From: Dethiobacter sp.
Lineage (GTDB): Bacteria; Bacillota; Dethiobacteria; DTU022; UBA8154
Assembly (NCBI GenBank): GCA_020725665.1
Contig: DYEO01000076.1
Location: forward strand, 1-58,312
Length of the DNA stretch: 58,312 nt
Reading direction: 5' to 3'
Shown: positions 41,295 through 51,043 of the stretch, piece after piece
Layout: each line of letters starts with the position of its first letter
How positions within the stretch are numbered: position 1 is the stretch's first letter
Position numbers and translations under genes: made by a program
Notes under the pieces: generated by a model
Databases searched by the model: none
What the model was told of the DNA's origin: nothing
The model's input: only the letters and a program-made list of their open reading frames with translations

Positions 41295-43772
41295 TTGTTT
41301 AAGGATAAGGAGAGCTTCAAAAAGGCCTTTATCGAAAAATTGGAAATTATGCATGGCATCTGTCTTGATGAAGCGACGGATATGGATAAGTATCTTACCC
41401 TGGGAACGATGATCCGCGAGCACCTGACGAAAAACTGGATTGACACCAACAGACATTACAAAGAGATGGAAGAGCGGGAGGTCTATTATTTTTCCATTGA
41501 ATTTTTGCTGGGCCGGCTGCTGGGTAACAATTTGCTCAACCTGGGCCTGCGTGAAATCTGTGAAGAAGGTTTAAGGGATCTGGGTGTGGATCTGGCGGAA
41601 CTGGAGTCCCAGGAACCGGATGCCGGCCTGGGTAACGGTGGGTTGGGCCGCCTGGCCGCCTGTTTCCTCGACTCCATAGCTTCTCTTGGCCTGCCCGGGC
41701 ACGGCTGCGGCATTCGTTACAAGTACGGCCTTTTCGAGCAGAAAGTCGTGGATGGCTACCAGGTTGAGCTACCCGAGTACTGGCTCAAGGAAGGGAACGT
41801 CTGGGAGATCCGCAAATCGGAGAAAGCGGTGGAGGTGCGTTTCGGCGGGCAGATACGGGTGGAAAAGAATGGTGACCGCCTTCTTTTTCATCACGAAAAT
41901 TACGAGGCGGTACTGGCCGTACCCTACGATATTCCCATAACCGGCTACCACAATAAAACGGTTAACACCCTGCGCCTTTGGAATGCGGAGCAGGCCCTGG
42001 ACCGTTTTGACGCCCTGCGCCTGGGCTATACCAACCAGCAGAGTGTCCTGGAATACAAGTATGCCACCGAATCCATTTCTCAGTTCCTCTATCCCGATGA
42101 TACTCACCATGAAGGGCGCATGCTGCGGCTCAAGCAGGAATATTTCTTTGTCTCCGCCGGGTTGCAGAGCATCATCCGCCGCCTCAAAAAGAGAGGCTGG
42201 CCCATCAGTGAACTGCCCCGCAAGGTAGCCGTGCACATTAATGATACCCATCCGGCCCTGGCGGTGGCGGAGCTGATGCGTATATTGATGGACGAGGAGG
42301 GACTGGGCTGGGATGAGGCTTTCCATCTTACCAGCCAAACCATCTCCTATACCAATCATACCACCCTGGCGGAAGCGCTGGAGACCTGGCCTGTGGAACT
42401 GTTGCGATGGCTTTTACCCCGTATCTATATGATTATTGAGGAATTAAACGAGCGTTTTTGCAGCGAACTCTGGCGGAAATACCCCGGACAGTGGGACCGT
42501 ATCGGCAATATGGCCATTATTGCCGGAGGGCGGGTAAAGATGTCCCACCTGGCAATTGCAGGAAGCTACAGTGTTAACGGGGTGGCAAAAGTGCACACGG
42601 AGATTTTAAAGCAGCGTGAGATGAGGAATTTCTACGAGGCCTTTCCCCACAAGTTCAATAATAAGACCAATGGCATAACGCACCGCCGCTGGCTGCTGCG
42701 CTCCAACCCTTCCCTGGCGAAGCTGATCAACGAAACCATCGGTCCGGGCTGGATTCGTGAACCGCAGCAGCTTATCGCCCTGAGGCAGTACTCCGGCGAT
42801 GCCGCTTTCCGGGAACAGGTCGACAGGATCAAAATGGAGAAAAAACGGGACCTGGCCCGTGTGATCCGGGAAAGCTGCCGTATCGATGTGGATGATACAT
42901 CCATCTTTCATATACAGGTCAAGCGCATCCACGCCTATAAACGGCAAATCTTGAATGTGCTTTATATTATGGATCTCTACAACCGCCTGCGCGATGATCC
43001 CGGCCTGGAGATCCATCCCTGTACTTTTATCCTGAGCGGCAAGGCAGCCCCGGGGTACCACCTGGCCAAACGGACGATCAAGCTGATCTCCACCGTGGCC
43101 TCCCGTATTAACGCTGACCCCGCCGTTAAGGACAGAATTAAGGTGGTTTTCCTGGAAAATTACCGCGTTTCCCTGGCGGAAAAAATCATTCCTGCCGCCG
43201 ACGTGAGCGAACAGATTTCCACGGCCAGCAAGGAAGCCTCCGGCACAGGCAACATGAAATTCATGATGAACGGGGCCGTCACCCTGGGAACGCTGGATGG
43301 GGCCAATATTGAGATCCTGGAGGAAGTGGGGCGGGACAACATGTTTATCTTTGGCCTCACGCCCAGCGAGGTAATGGGCTATTACAGCTACGGAGGGTAC
43401 TGCGCTTTTGATCAATACAACTGTGACCCGCGCATTAAAAGGGTGCTTGACCAGTTGATCAACGGATTTTTACCCGCTGGGGCCCAGGAGTTCAATACTA
43501 TTTACGATGCCCTGCTGTATCATAACGATGAGTTTTTTGTGCTTAAGGATTTTTCTTCCTACGTCGCGGCGCAGGAGGAAGTGGAACAGGCCTACCGTGA
43601 CCGCGAGAGGTGGTTAAAGATGTGTATTGTCAATATAGCCCACTCCGGTAAATTCTCCAGTGACCGCACCATCTCCGAATACGCAAGTGATATCTGGAAA
43701 ACCAACCCGGTGGCCGTGCCCGAGTCGGTACCCGCCCCGCTAATGCTTTCCCGGGACGCGCTGGCCATGTAA
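41295..43772 (+). CDS. glgP: Glycogen/starch phosphorylase
   Basis: 825 residues, normal family length. GT35 features: EPDAGLGNGGLGRLAACFLDSIASLGLPGHGCGIRYKYGLF, the His-containing NDTHPALAVAE, and the pyridoxal-phosphate lysine region EASGTGNMKFMMNGAVTLGTLDGANIE. It releases glucose-1-phosphate from glycogen. TTG 41295 follows GGGGTG. Placement right after glgA couples synthesis and breakdown enzymes in one transcript. Confidence 0.96.
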   Translation: MFKDKESFKKAFIEKLEIMHGICLDEATDMDKYLTLGTMIREHLTKNWIDTNRHYKEMEEREVYYFSIEFLLGRLLGNNLLNLGLREICEEGLRDLGVDLAELESQEPDAGLGNGGLGRLAACFLDSIASLGLPGHGCGIRYKYGLFEQKVVDGYQVELPEYWLKEGNVWEIRKSEKAVEVRFGGQIRVEKNGDRLLFHHENYEAVLAVPYDIPITGYHNKTVNTLRLWNAEQALDRFDALRLGYTNQQSVLEYKYATESISQFLYPDDTHHEGRMLRLKQEYFFVSAGLQSIIRRLKKRGWPISELPRKVAVHINDTHPALAVAELMRILMDEEGLGWDEAFHLTSQTISYTNHTTLAEALETWPVELLRWLLPRIYMIIEELNERFCSELWRKYPGQWDRIGNMAIIAGGRVKMSHLAIAGSYSVNGVAKVHTEILKQREMRNFYEAFPHKFNNKTNGITHRRWLLRSNPSLAKLINETIGPGWIREPQQLIALRQYSGDAAFREQVDRIKMEKKRDLARVIRESCRIDVDDTSIFHIQVKRIHAYKRQILNVLYIMDLYNRLRDDPGLEIHPCTFILSGKAAPGYHLAKRTIKLISTVASRINADPAVKDRIKVVFLENYRVSLAEKIIPAADVSEQISTASKEASGTGNMKFMMNGAVTLGTLDGANIEILEEVGRDNMFIFGLTPSEVMGYYSYGGYCAFDQYNCDPRIKRVLDQLINGFLPAGAQEFNTIYDALLYHNDEFFVLKDFSSYVAAQEEVEQAYRDRERWLKMCIVNIAHSGKFSSDRTISEYASDIWKTNPVAVPESVPAPLMLSRDALAM

Positions 43773-43818
43773 CGCGGGTTGCCGGCACTCCGGCATCCGA
43801 CATCCGACATCTGAGACG

Positions 43819-43843
43819 TAGGGGCGGGTCTCCGTGCCCGCCC
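43819..43843. repeat. REP-like hairpin TAGGGGCGGG..CCCGCCC
   Basis: GGGGCGGG and CCCGCCC pair around TCTCCGTG. It begins with TAG like the other copies, but lies 46 nt after the glgP stop. It is preceded by CATCCGACATCCGACATC heptamers. Confidence 0.5.
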
Positions 43844-43857
43844 GCTTTCCGCCTTAT

Positions 43858-43895
43858 AAAAATGCGACAGATCGAACCGTCCCTCCTGTCGCACA
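43858..43895. repeat. Palindromic repeat, inverted copy of the 11615 element
   Basis: TGCGACAG..CTGTCGCA flank a loop containing GAACCGTCCC, the reverse complement of the GGGACGGTTC core at 11615-11652. Confidence 0.65.
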
Positions 43896-43911
43896 ATGGA
43901 GTCCCTTTGTT

Positions 43912-46900
43912 ATGGAAAAGAAACTCTTTCACAATTCCCATGATCCCTCTTACCGCAAACCTTTCGGCGCTGTTCCCTGCGGCACTCAGGTGACACTAAG
44001 CCTGAAAGTTGCAGCCGCTTCCGGCGTAAAGAGGGTTTTTTTACGCCTGTGGCGGGAAAAGGAAGGGATGGAAGAAAGGATCGAGATGTACCCTGCGGGC
44101 ACGCTATATCGCACCACCTTCAGAACCCCGCAGAAACCCGGGCTGCTCTGGTATTATTTTATCGCCCAGGCGGACGATAAAGAGTATTATTACGGCTGCA
44201 GCGAGGCGGGCGGCGGACCCGGTGTAATGCAGGAAACGGTTCCCCCTTCCTACCAGATTACCGTTTACCGGGAAGGGGCTGAAGCCGCCCCGGCATGGTT
44301 CAGGGATGGCGTGCTTTACCAGATCTTCGTGGATCGTTTTTATAACGGCAGCCCCGACGCAAAGGTCTTAAACCCCCGTCACAACAGCATGCTGCACGCA
44401 CGCTGGGACAACACCCCCTATTATATCCGTGATCCTCGTAGCGGCAGGGTGGCACGTTGGGATTTTTTCGGCGGCAATCTCCCCGGAGTCAGGGAGAAAC
44501 TGCCCTATTTAAGGCACCTGGGCATACGGGCCATCTACTTCAACCCGATCTTTGCCTCTCCCAGCAATCATAAGTACGATACGGCCGATTACCACAATAT
44601 TGATCCCATGTTCGGAGACAACTCCTGCTTTAAGGCGTTATGTGACGAAGCAGCAAGGATGGGCATAAGCATAATCCTCGATGGTGTCTTCAGCCACACG
44701 GGAAGTGACAGTATATATTTTAACAAAGAAGGGAATTATAACACACCGGGCGCCTGGCAATCAACAGATTCCCCCTATTATCCCTGGTACCGTTTTCGCC
44801 GTTACCCCGATGATTACGAGTGCTGGTGGGGCATCGAAACCCTTCCCAACGTTAACGAACTGGAACCCTCCTACCGGGAGTTCATCATCTCCGGGGAGAA
44901 CAGCGTGCTGCGGCACTGGCACAGCCTGGGCATAAAAGGCTGGCGCCTGGATGTTGCCGATGAACTCCCCGGTGCGTTCGTGCAGGAACTGCGCCGGGCA
45001 CTCAAAGAGCTGGATCCCCGGGCTGTACTCATGGGAGAGGTATGGGAAGACGCATCCAATAAGATCAGTTATGGAGAGAGAAGGGATTACCTCTTGGGAG
45101 TGGAACTTGACAGTGTCACCAATTACCCCCTGCGCCGGCTCATGCTGGAATTTATCCTCGGCCGTACGGATGCCGAACAGATGCAGCAGGCTGTCATGAA
45201 CCTCTACGAGAACTATCCTCCCCAGCACTTTTACAGTGCCGTCAATATGACCGGCAGCCATGACTGTCCCCGCCTTTTAACGGAGCTTGTCGCCGACCTT
45301 CCCGGCGATTTGCCCGCAGAACAACAGGAAGCCCTTAAACTCACCCGCCTGAAACTTTTCGTTTTATGGCAGATGACCTTTCCCGGTGTGCCCTGTGTTT
45401 ATTATGGTGATGAGACGGGTATCATGGAAGGAGGCCCGGATCCGGAGAACAGGGGCCCCTACCCCTGGGGGCTGGAAAACGAGGAAATACGTGAACATTT
45501 TCAAACCATGATTGCCCTGCGCAACCATTATGATGTGCTGCGCAGCGGGACTTGGGAAGCCCTCCATGCAAGCGGCGGCGCTTATGCATACCTGCGGGCG
45601 ATCGAGGGTGGGCGGGACCTCTTCGGTCAGGAAAAGCAGGACAACGTGGCGGTCGTCCTGCTCAACCGGGACCGGGAACAGGAGGCTGTCTTTGACTTGG
45701 ATCTGAGCCCCTGGTGTGAGGGAACGCTGGTCGATCCCCTGGACGATTACAGCGAGATCCCCCTCCAGGGAAACCGCCTGCAGATCTCCCTGGGGCCACT
45801 GCAGGGACGCCTGTTGCTGCGGGATCGCTGGGGAGCCAACCGGCAGGCCAGGCGCGAAAGCGGCATTCTTCTCCATCCCACTTCTTTATCCTCCCCCGGG
45901 GGGATCGGCGACCTGGGAGCGGAGGCATACCGCTTTATCGATTTTCTGGAGGAAAGCGGGCAAAGTTACTGGCAGGTGTTGCCCCTCAATCCACCGGCGG
46001 CGGGCAACTCCCCCTATCAGTGTTTCTCCGCCTTTGCCGGCAACCCCCTGCTTATTGACCTGCGTAAACTGGTGGAAGAAGGACTGCTCCGGCAGAGGGA
46101 ACTGGAGAGCCTGCCGCAACAGTCTGACGGCTCCGTGGATTTCGCTTCTGTGAAGGCGCAAAAAGGAAAATTGCTGCGCCGGGCCTTTTCCCGCTTCAGT
46201 GAGGATGATCCTGCATTCAGGGATTTTTGTGCCGCACATGAAGAGTGGCTGGCAGATTTTGCCCATTTTATGGCATTGAAAAAGCACTTTGGCGGAAGGC
46301 CCTGGAACCAGTGGGAAAAGGGTGCTGCCTTTCGCCGTGGCGAAACCCTGGCCCATTACGCTGAATTGCTGGCCGCGGAGATTAGCTGTCAAAAGTTCCT
46401 GCAGTTCATCTTTTTCCGTCAGTGGTTGGATCTGAAAAACTACGCCCATGCTCATGGTGTGAAAATTATCGGTGACCTGCCCCTTTTTGTGGCCCACGAC
46501 AGCAGCGATGTGTGGAGCCGGCCCCACCTTTTTGCCCTTAACGAGGAGGGAAATCCCCTGTGCATGGCCGGGGTCCCACCCGATTACTTCTCTGAAACGG
46601 GTCAGCTCTGGGGCAACCCCCATTATCGCTGGGATATAATGGAAAAGGAAGGCTACCGCTGGTGGAAGGACCGGCTGAGGGTGCTAATTGAGCTGGTGGA
46701 CCTGGTACGTATCGATCATTTTCTCGGCCTGGAACAGTACTGGGAAATTCCCGCCGGGGAGGAAACGGCGGAAAAGGGAAGATGGGTGAAGGGACCGGGG
46801 GAAAAATTGTTTAAAAGCCTGCGGGAAGAACTGGGAGAACTGCCGCTCATCGCCGAGGATCTTGGTTTAATTACCCCGGAAGTGCGGGCGTTGAAACTGC

Positions 46901-47379
46901 GTTTGGGCATACCGGGGATGAATGTGCTGCAGTTCATGATGGAACCGCAACTGGAGGGCGGCCTCAAGCTGCCTCTCCAGGAACGGGATACGGTCCTGTA
47001 TACGGGCACGCACGATAACAACACTCTCCTGGGATGGTACCGCTCCGGTGGAAAAGAAATTAAGCCGGGCGAGGAAGAAGCCACGGAAAAGACGGCGCGG
47101 CAGGAAAGGGTGCAGGATAGGGGAGAGGCTGCCGTAACAGTGGATACGGAGGGGCAGGAGATCTGCCGTTATTTCATCGATACAGCCATGCGCAGCGATG
47201 CCGCCCTGGTGATCATTCCCCTGCAGGATATTCTCTTTTTGGACGGTAGTGCCCGCATGAATACTCCCGGCACCGTGGAGGGTAACTGGGGCTGGCGCCT
47301 CAGGGGCGAGGAACTGACCGGTGCCGTGGCCCGGGAACTGCGGGAGTTGAGCGAAAAGCATCACCGTTTAAGTAAATAA
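43912..47379 (+). CDS. Bifunctional GH13 alpha-glucosidase/amylase - GH77 4-alpha-glucanotransferase fusion
   Basis: 1155 residues from ATG 43912. Residues about 1-125 are an N-terminal beta domain. Residues about 130-640 are a GH13 enzyme of the neopullulanase/cyclomaltodextrinase type (VLYQIFVDRFYNG), with nucleophile D347 (GWRLDVADE), acid E376 (LMGEVWED) and D451 (GSHD). Residues about 655-1155 are MalQ-type GH77: RESGILLHPTSLSSPGGIGDLG, D935 (VRIDHFLG), E982 (IAEDLG) and D1035 (GTHDNNT). Both active sites look complete. The pair could trim limit dextrins and disproportionate them for GlgP, a debranching-like function. An 18-residue charged insert (about 1045-1075) interrupts the GH77 part near its end. 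Confidence 0.9.
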   Translation: MEKKLFHNSHDPSYRKPFGAVPCGTQVTLSLKVAAASGVKRVFLRLWREKEGMEERIEMYPAGTLYRTTFRTPQKPGLLWYYFIAQADDKEYYYGCSEAGGGPGVMQETVPPSYQITVYREGAEAAPAWFRDGVLYQIFVDRFYNGSPDAKVLNPRHNSMLHARWDNTPYYIRDPRSGRVARWDFFGGNLPGVREKLPYLRHLGIRAIYFNPIFASPSNHKYDTADYHNIDPMFGDNSCFKALCDEAARMGISIILDGVFSHTGSDSIYFNKEGNYNTPGAWQSTDSPYYPWYRFRRYPDDYECWWGIETLPNVNELEPSYREFIISGENSVLRHWHSLGIKGWRLDVADELPGAFVQELRRALKELDPRAVLMGEVWEDASNKISYGERRDYLLGVELDSVTNYPLRRLMLEFILGRTDAEQMQQAVMNLYENYPPQHFYSAVNMTGSHDCPRLLTELVADLPGDLPAEQQEALKLTRLKLFVLWQMTFPGVPCVYYGDETGIMEGGPDPENRGPYPWGLENEEIREHFQTMIALRNHYDVLRSGTWEALHASGGAYAYLRAIEGGRDLFGQEKQDNVAVVLLNRDREQEAVFDLDLSPWCEGTLVDPLDDYSEIPLQGNRLQISLGPLQGRLLLRDRWGANRQARRESGILLHPTSLSSPGGIGDLGAEAYRFIDFLEESGQSYWQVLPLNPPAAGNSPYQCFSAFAGNPLLIDLRKLVEEGLLRQRELESLPQQSDGSVDFASVKAQKGKLLRRAFSRFSEDDPAFRDFCAAHEEWLADFAHFMALKKHFGGRPWNQWEKGAAFRRGETLAHYAELLAAEISCQKFLQFIFFRQWLDLKNYAHAHGVKIIGDLPLFVAHDSSDVWSRPHLFALNEEGNPLCMAGVPPDYFSETGQLWGNPHYRWDIMEKEGYRWWKDRLRVLIELVDLVRIDHFLGLEQYWEIPAGEETAEKGRWVKGPGEKLFKSLREELGELPLIAEDLGLITPEVRALKLRLGIPGMNVLQFMMEPQLEGGLKLPLQERDTVLYTGTHDNNTLLGWYRSGGKEIKPGEEEATEKTARQERVQDRGEAAVTVDTEGQEICRYFIDTAMRSDAALVIIPLQDILFLDGSARMNTPGTVEGNWGWRLRGEELTGAVARELRELSEKHHRLSK

Positions 47380-47563
47380 AGTCGAAAGTCGAAAGTCTTT
47401 AAATATCAGGAGTCAGGTATGGCCGAAAATGCAAACCCGCAACCAGGACTGACGGGAGATGCCTGAGGTTGAGATGTCAGATCTCGGAGTGCCGGTAAGC
47501 CGGAAATATTTAAGCTATGTGGCCGCCCGCGGATAGGTAGTCATACAAAGGGAGTGATGCTGT

Positions 47564-48529
47564 TTGCATTATTACATAGGCGTGGACCTGGGAGGAACGA
47601 AAATACGGGTGGCCCTGGCGGGGGTGGGAGATCAAATTGTCGCTGCCCGCAGTTTTCCCACAGGTGCCGGGCGGGGCGCTGCGGCGGTGCTGCAGGCGCT
47701 GCAAGGCGGGATAAATGAACTGCTGGCCGGCGCCGGTTGCTCACGGCATGCAGTGGCCGGCATTGGTGTCTGTGCAGCCGGTTTCTACGACAGGGAAGAG
47801 GACATCATGGTCCATTCCCCCAACCTCCCGGGGTGGGATGGACTTCCCCTGAGGCGGGAACTGGAAGAGCTGTTTGGCCTGCCCGTTATCGTGGAGAATG
47901 ATGCCAGTGCGGCCGCTTACGGCGAATACCGTCATGGCGCCGGCCGCGGGCAGGAGAACCTCCTGCTCCTTACCCTGGGAACGGGAATCGGGGGCGGGCT
48001 CGTTTTGGGTGGCAAATTATACGGCGGCAGCAGGGGGTTTGCCGGGGAAATCGGCCATATACCCATGCTGCCCGATGGACCCCGCTGTGGTTGTGGACGG
48101 TCCGGTTGCCTGGAGGCCCTTGCCTCCGGGACTGCCATTGCCCTGGAGGGGCGCAAACTGCTGGCTGCCGGCACTTCCTCCTTGCTGCGGGAAAAGAAAG
48201 GTGACGCCGCGGATTTAGGTGCCGCAGACGTTTTCGAGGCTGCCCGCCGCGGTGACGGGGCTGCCGGGCGGATCATTGAACAGGCATCCTTTTTCCTGGG
48301 ACGAGCCCTGGCCATCGCCGCCAATATCCTCAACCCCGGCATTATTATTCTCAGCGGGGGTATGGCCGCAAGCGGGGATCAGCTTTTTGAGGCAGTGCGC
48401 CGCCATTTTTACGCCTCTGTATCCCCTCCTATCGCCGCTGGGTTGGAGATTGCCGCCGCACAACTCGGTGCCGATTCGGGGATCCTGGGCATCCTGGCAT
48501 TGCTCCGGGAATATCTTTCGACACAATAA
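47564..48529 (+). CDS. ROK-family glucokinase
   Basis: 321 residues. It starts YYIGVDLGGTKIRVALAG (ATP-binding DxGGT), contains VIVENDASAAAYGEY with the catalytic Asp, LGTGIGGGLVLGG, the ROK motif EIGHIPM and the zinc site CGCGRSGCLE. It phosphorylates free glucose released by the GH13-GH77 enzyme. TTG 47564 follows AAAGGGAG. The 180-nt gap before it holds GTCGAAA and GGAGTCA-type repeats and a few weak hairpins, but no clear promoter. Confidence 0.9.
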   Translation: MHYYIGVDLGGTKIRVALAGVGDQIVAARSFPTGAGRGAAAVLQALQGGINELLAGAGCSRHAVAGIGVCAAGFYDREEDIMVHSPNLPGWDGLPLRRELEELFGLPVIVENDASAAAYGEYRHGAGRGQENLLLLTLGTGIGGGLVLGGKLYGGSRGFAGEIGHIPMLPDGPRCGCGRSGCLEALASGTAIALEGRKLLAAGTSSLLREKKGDAADLGAADVFEAARRGDGAAGRIIEQASFFLGRALAIAANILNPGIIILSGGMAASGDQLFEAVRRHFYASVSPPIAAGLEIAAAQLGADSGILGILALLREYLSTQ

Positions 48530-48796
48530 TGCGGCATTCCACCCCTCATTTAGCAACTATTTCCTATAAACCAAAGGAAGCCAGTAACCTTTTTCATTTT
48601 TCCCCGTTATATTAAGTGAAGGCTGGTAATTGAGCCCTGTCCTGAATCAGCCAATAGCGGGAAAATGTGGTTGCTTATCCGGGTGGCAGGAGAAACACCC
48701 GACGGTGTAGAATTTTTATACTTTAAAGAAAAACACCGGAAATTTGGGCGTTTCAGATGCTACCTGCCGCTGGGAAAAAGGAGAGGGCCGGCTGTA

Positions 48797-49348
48797 ATGT
48801 TAAAAGATAAAGAGCAGGAGATAGTGGTCAGGGCACAACGGGATCCTGTTTTGTTTGCTCCTCTTTATGACCATTATTTTACAAAAATATATAGTTACGT
48901 TTTTCACCGTGTGCATAATACGCAGCTCGCGGAGGATCTTGTAGCAGAAACCTTTTACAAGGCCCTGGCCAATATCGATAAATTTAAGTGGCAGGAGCGT
49001 TCCTTCGCCTGCTGGTTATATACAATCGCCCGCAACCAGGTTGTGGATTATTATCGTAAACAGGAACCGTTTCTGCTGGATGATGTGGCTGTCAATGAAC
49101 TAGTAGCCCCGGCAAAGGAAGATCCGGAGGCAAAAGTCCTGCAAAACTGTACGCATGAAGAACTGTTAGCGGCCATACATACGCTAAGTTCCGACCAGCA
49201 GGATGCCCTGTTACTCCGTTTCCGTGAGGGGTTGCGCTTGAAAGAGATCGCCCAGATTTTGGGCAAGAACGAGGGAGCGGTCAAGTCGCTGCTCTTTCGC
49301 GGACTGAAAAGCCTGCGGCGCAGGCTGGAACTGGAAGGAGGGAAGTAA
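48797..49348 (+). CDS. ECF-like RNA polymerase sigma factor
   Basis: 183 residues from ATG 48797 with AGGAGAGG upstream. Sigma region 2 (FAPLYDHYFTKIYSYVFHRVHNTQLAEDLVAETFYKAL) and region 4 (LSSDQQDALLLRFREGLRLKEIAQILGKNEGAVKSLLFRGLKSLRRRL) are present, with region 3 absent, as in ECF sigmas. It directs RNA polymerase to a special promoter set. The next gene starts 3 nt after its stop and encodes a membrane protein that is probably its anti-sigma factor. Confidence 0.9.
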   Translation: MLKDKEQEIVVRAQRDPVLFAPLYDHYFTKIYSYVFHRVHNTQLAEDLVAETFYKALANIDKFKWQERSFACWLYTIARNQVVDYYRKQEPFLLDDVAVNELVAPAKEDPEAKVLQNCTHEELLAAIHTLSSDQQDALLLRFREGLRLKEIAQILGKNEGAVKSLLFRGLKSLRRRLELEGGK

Positions 49349-49351
49349 GCG

Positions 49352-50605
49352 ATGAGGGGCTACCGGTGGGAAAATTCCCTGGCAGAGTTGTGCGGTTCCC
49401 CGGAGGAGGAGACCCGCTTAAAGGAAACAGCCTCGCTGTTTGCCCGGCTCCCGGAACCTCATTACTCTTCATCTTTCCGGCAGGAACTAAGAGAGAAACT
49501 GCTGGCTGAAGCAGCCAAACAGGGTCAGGAAATACAGCGACGGCGGGGATTTGTCGCCGATCTGGCTGAAAAATGGGGCGGAAGCCGGTCTTGGTGGCGC
49601 ACCCGTTCGTTCGGTGTTGTGGCGGCGGGAATATTGCTCTTTTTCCTGGCTGTAAGTGTTTTAAATAACCCGGCACCCAGATCCGGAGGGCCTGCCGTGC
49701 TTGAAGAGCCGGAACAAACAGAAAGTCCGCTGCTGGCCGATACCGGCAGTTCAATGCCGGAGAGCCATAAGCCGCTGACCCAACCCCCTGCCGCCCAAGA
49801 GGCAGAGCCTGGGGCGGGGGAAAAGCCATCCCGGGAAGATGTAAAAGCAGGGACCGCCGAGCAGGCAACTGCCCATCCCGGTGCAGAAGGAAAGCCTTCC
49901 GCCGGTGGCTCTGCGGTGCGGGATCATAAGCCCGCCGTTCCGGCAGAGGAGCCTGGCACTGCCCCTGCACTGCCGGATGAGCCTGGTTTTAACCTGTTAA
50001 AAAATCGCCGTACCTTTACCCTGGCCGGCAATATCATATATAATTACGGCCCTTTGGCAGATCTGCTTTACCCCGTGGAGAACATAAATGTTAACTGGCA
50101 ACCCAATAAAATTACCCCTGCTGCCACCCCGGAGACGTACCGTTTCGGTACGCCGGAGTGGGCCGGGCGGCTTCTCACCGCAGAGGGTTTCAGAGTTAAA
50201 GCAGGAGAGTCCATTGGGGTAAATATACAGGAAACAACGCAGGGTCTGTATGCGGAAGTTGTTTACCAGGTTTCACCGGCCCTCGTGCTGCATGTTCACA
50301 AGGAAAGGGGTATAATCGCTTACTATTACGAAGAAAAAGGCGCTGTCGCCCCGCAGGGTTATTATTCCCTCCTGACACCACTTGATGCCTTAAAGCAGCT
50401 CCAGGAGTTGAAGAGCCCGATCGAGGGTCAACAGCTTCGTTTCTCCTTCCGGGAAGTTAAACTTACCTACCACGATTTCCTGCTGGAAGAAGCCGGCAGC
50501 GTTAAAACAGTACGCCTCCCGGCCTACTGCTTTACCGGCAGCGAACTGCTGCAGGGCAAAGAGGGAATCAATTTCTACCTTCCGGCTGTAAAGATATCAC
50601 AATAA
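49352..50605 (+). CDS. Membrane protein, probable anti-sigma partner
   Basis: 417 residues. The cytoplasmic N-terminus about 1-85 has a hydrophilic helical segment (LFARLPEPHYSSSFRQELREKLL), then one membrane span about 90-110 (FGVVAAGILLFFLAVSVL), a low-complexity Pro/Glu/Ala-rich linker about 115-215, and an extracytoplasmic strand-rich domain about 220-417 with no recognised motif. A single-span protein encoded 3 nt after an ECF sigma factor is the classical anti-sigma arrangement. No zinc-binding ZAS Hx3Cx2C motif is visible, so it belongs to another class or is a sensor. Confidence 0.65.
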   Translation: MRGYRWENSLAELCGSPEEETRLKETASLFARLPEPHYSSSFRQELREKLLAEAAKQGQEIQRRRGFVADLAEKWGGSRSWWRTRSFGVVAAGILLFFLAVSVLNNPAPRSGGPAVLEEPEQTESPLLADTGSSMPESHKPLTQPPAAQEAEPGAGEKPSREDVKAGTAEQATAHPGAEGKPSAGGSAVRDHKPAVPAEEPGTAPALPDEPGFNLLKNRRTFTLAGNIIYNYGPLADLLYPVENINVNWQPNKITPAATPETYRFGTPEWAGRLLTAEGFRVKAGESIGVNIQETTQGLYAEVVYQVSPALVLHVHKERGIIAYYYEEKGAVAPQGYYSLLTPLDALKQLQELKSPIEGQQLRFSFREVKLTYHDFLLEEAGSVKTVRLPAYCFTGSELLQGKEGINFYLPAVKISQ

Positions 50606-50644
50606 AAAGGAAGCAAGAGAACTGTCCCCCATGTTTCCCCTGTT

Positions 50645-51019
50645 CTAGTCTTCAACAAGATCCGGCCTTAATACTCTGGAGCCCCTTAAATAGACATGGT
50701 GTATTTCTTCCTGTGTCTTTTTTGTATTTAAAAGTATTAGAACCCGGATACAACGGGGAAGAGCTCCAGGCACATCAATTTCGACAGAACTGAAAAGCGG
50801 CACATAAGTCCAACCTAACTGGCGTGCAGCTGTTGCAGGGAAAGCAGCGTTAAGATCTGTCGTCGTGCTAAAAAAAACAGCGGCAATAGTATCGCTTCCG
50901 ATAGAGTTTTTTTTCACCATTTCCTGGAGAAGCTCTCTTGTCGCTTTTAAAATTTCACCGGCATCATTTTGCGGCACATCTATGGCTCCCCTAATACCCC
51001 TTACATTCATCCCCTGCAT
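50645..51019 (-). CDS. aroH: Chorismate mutase, AroH type
   Basis: 124 residues. MNVRGIRGAIDVPQND carries the active-site Arg of AroH enzymes, and SVEIDV..LPRCIRVLILLNT carries the Glu and the second Arg. The usual Cys before the Glu is Ser here. It converts chorismate to prephenate, feeding TyrA in the same operon. It is the last gene of the aromatic operon. The 40-nt convergent gap to the anti-sigma gene contains AAGAGAACTGTCCCCC, possibly a decayed GGGACGGTTC repeat. Confidence 0.92.
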   Translation of the reverse strand: MQGMNVRGIRGAIDVPQNDAGEILKATRELLQEMVKKNSIGSDTIAAVFFSTTTDLNAAFPATAARQLGWTYVPLFSSVEIDVPGALPRCIRVLILLNTKKTQEEIHHVYLRGSRVLRPDLVED

Positions 51020-51043
51020 TTACCCCCTCGCTAAATGATTGAT

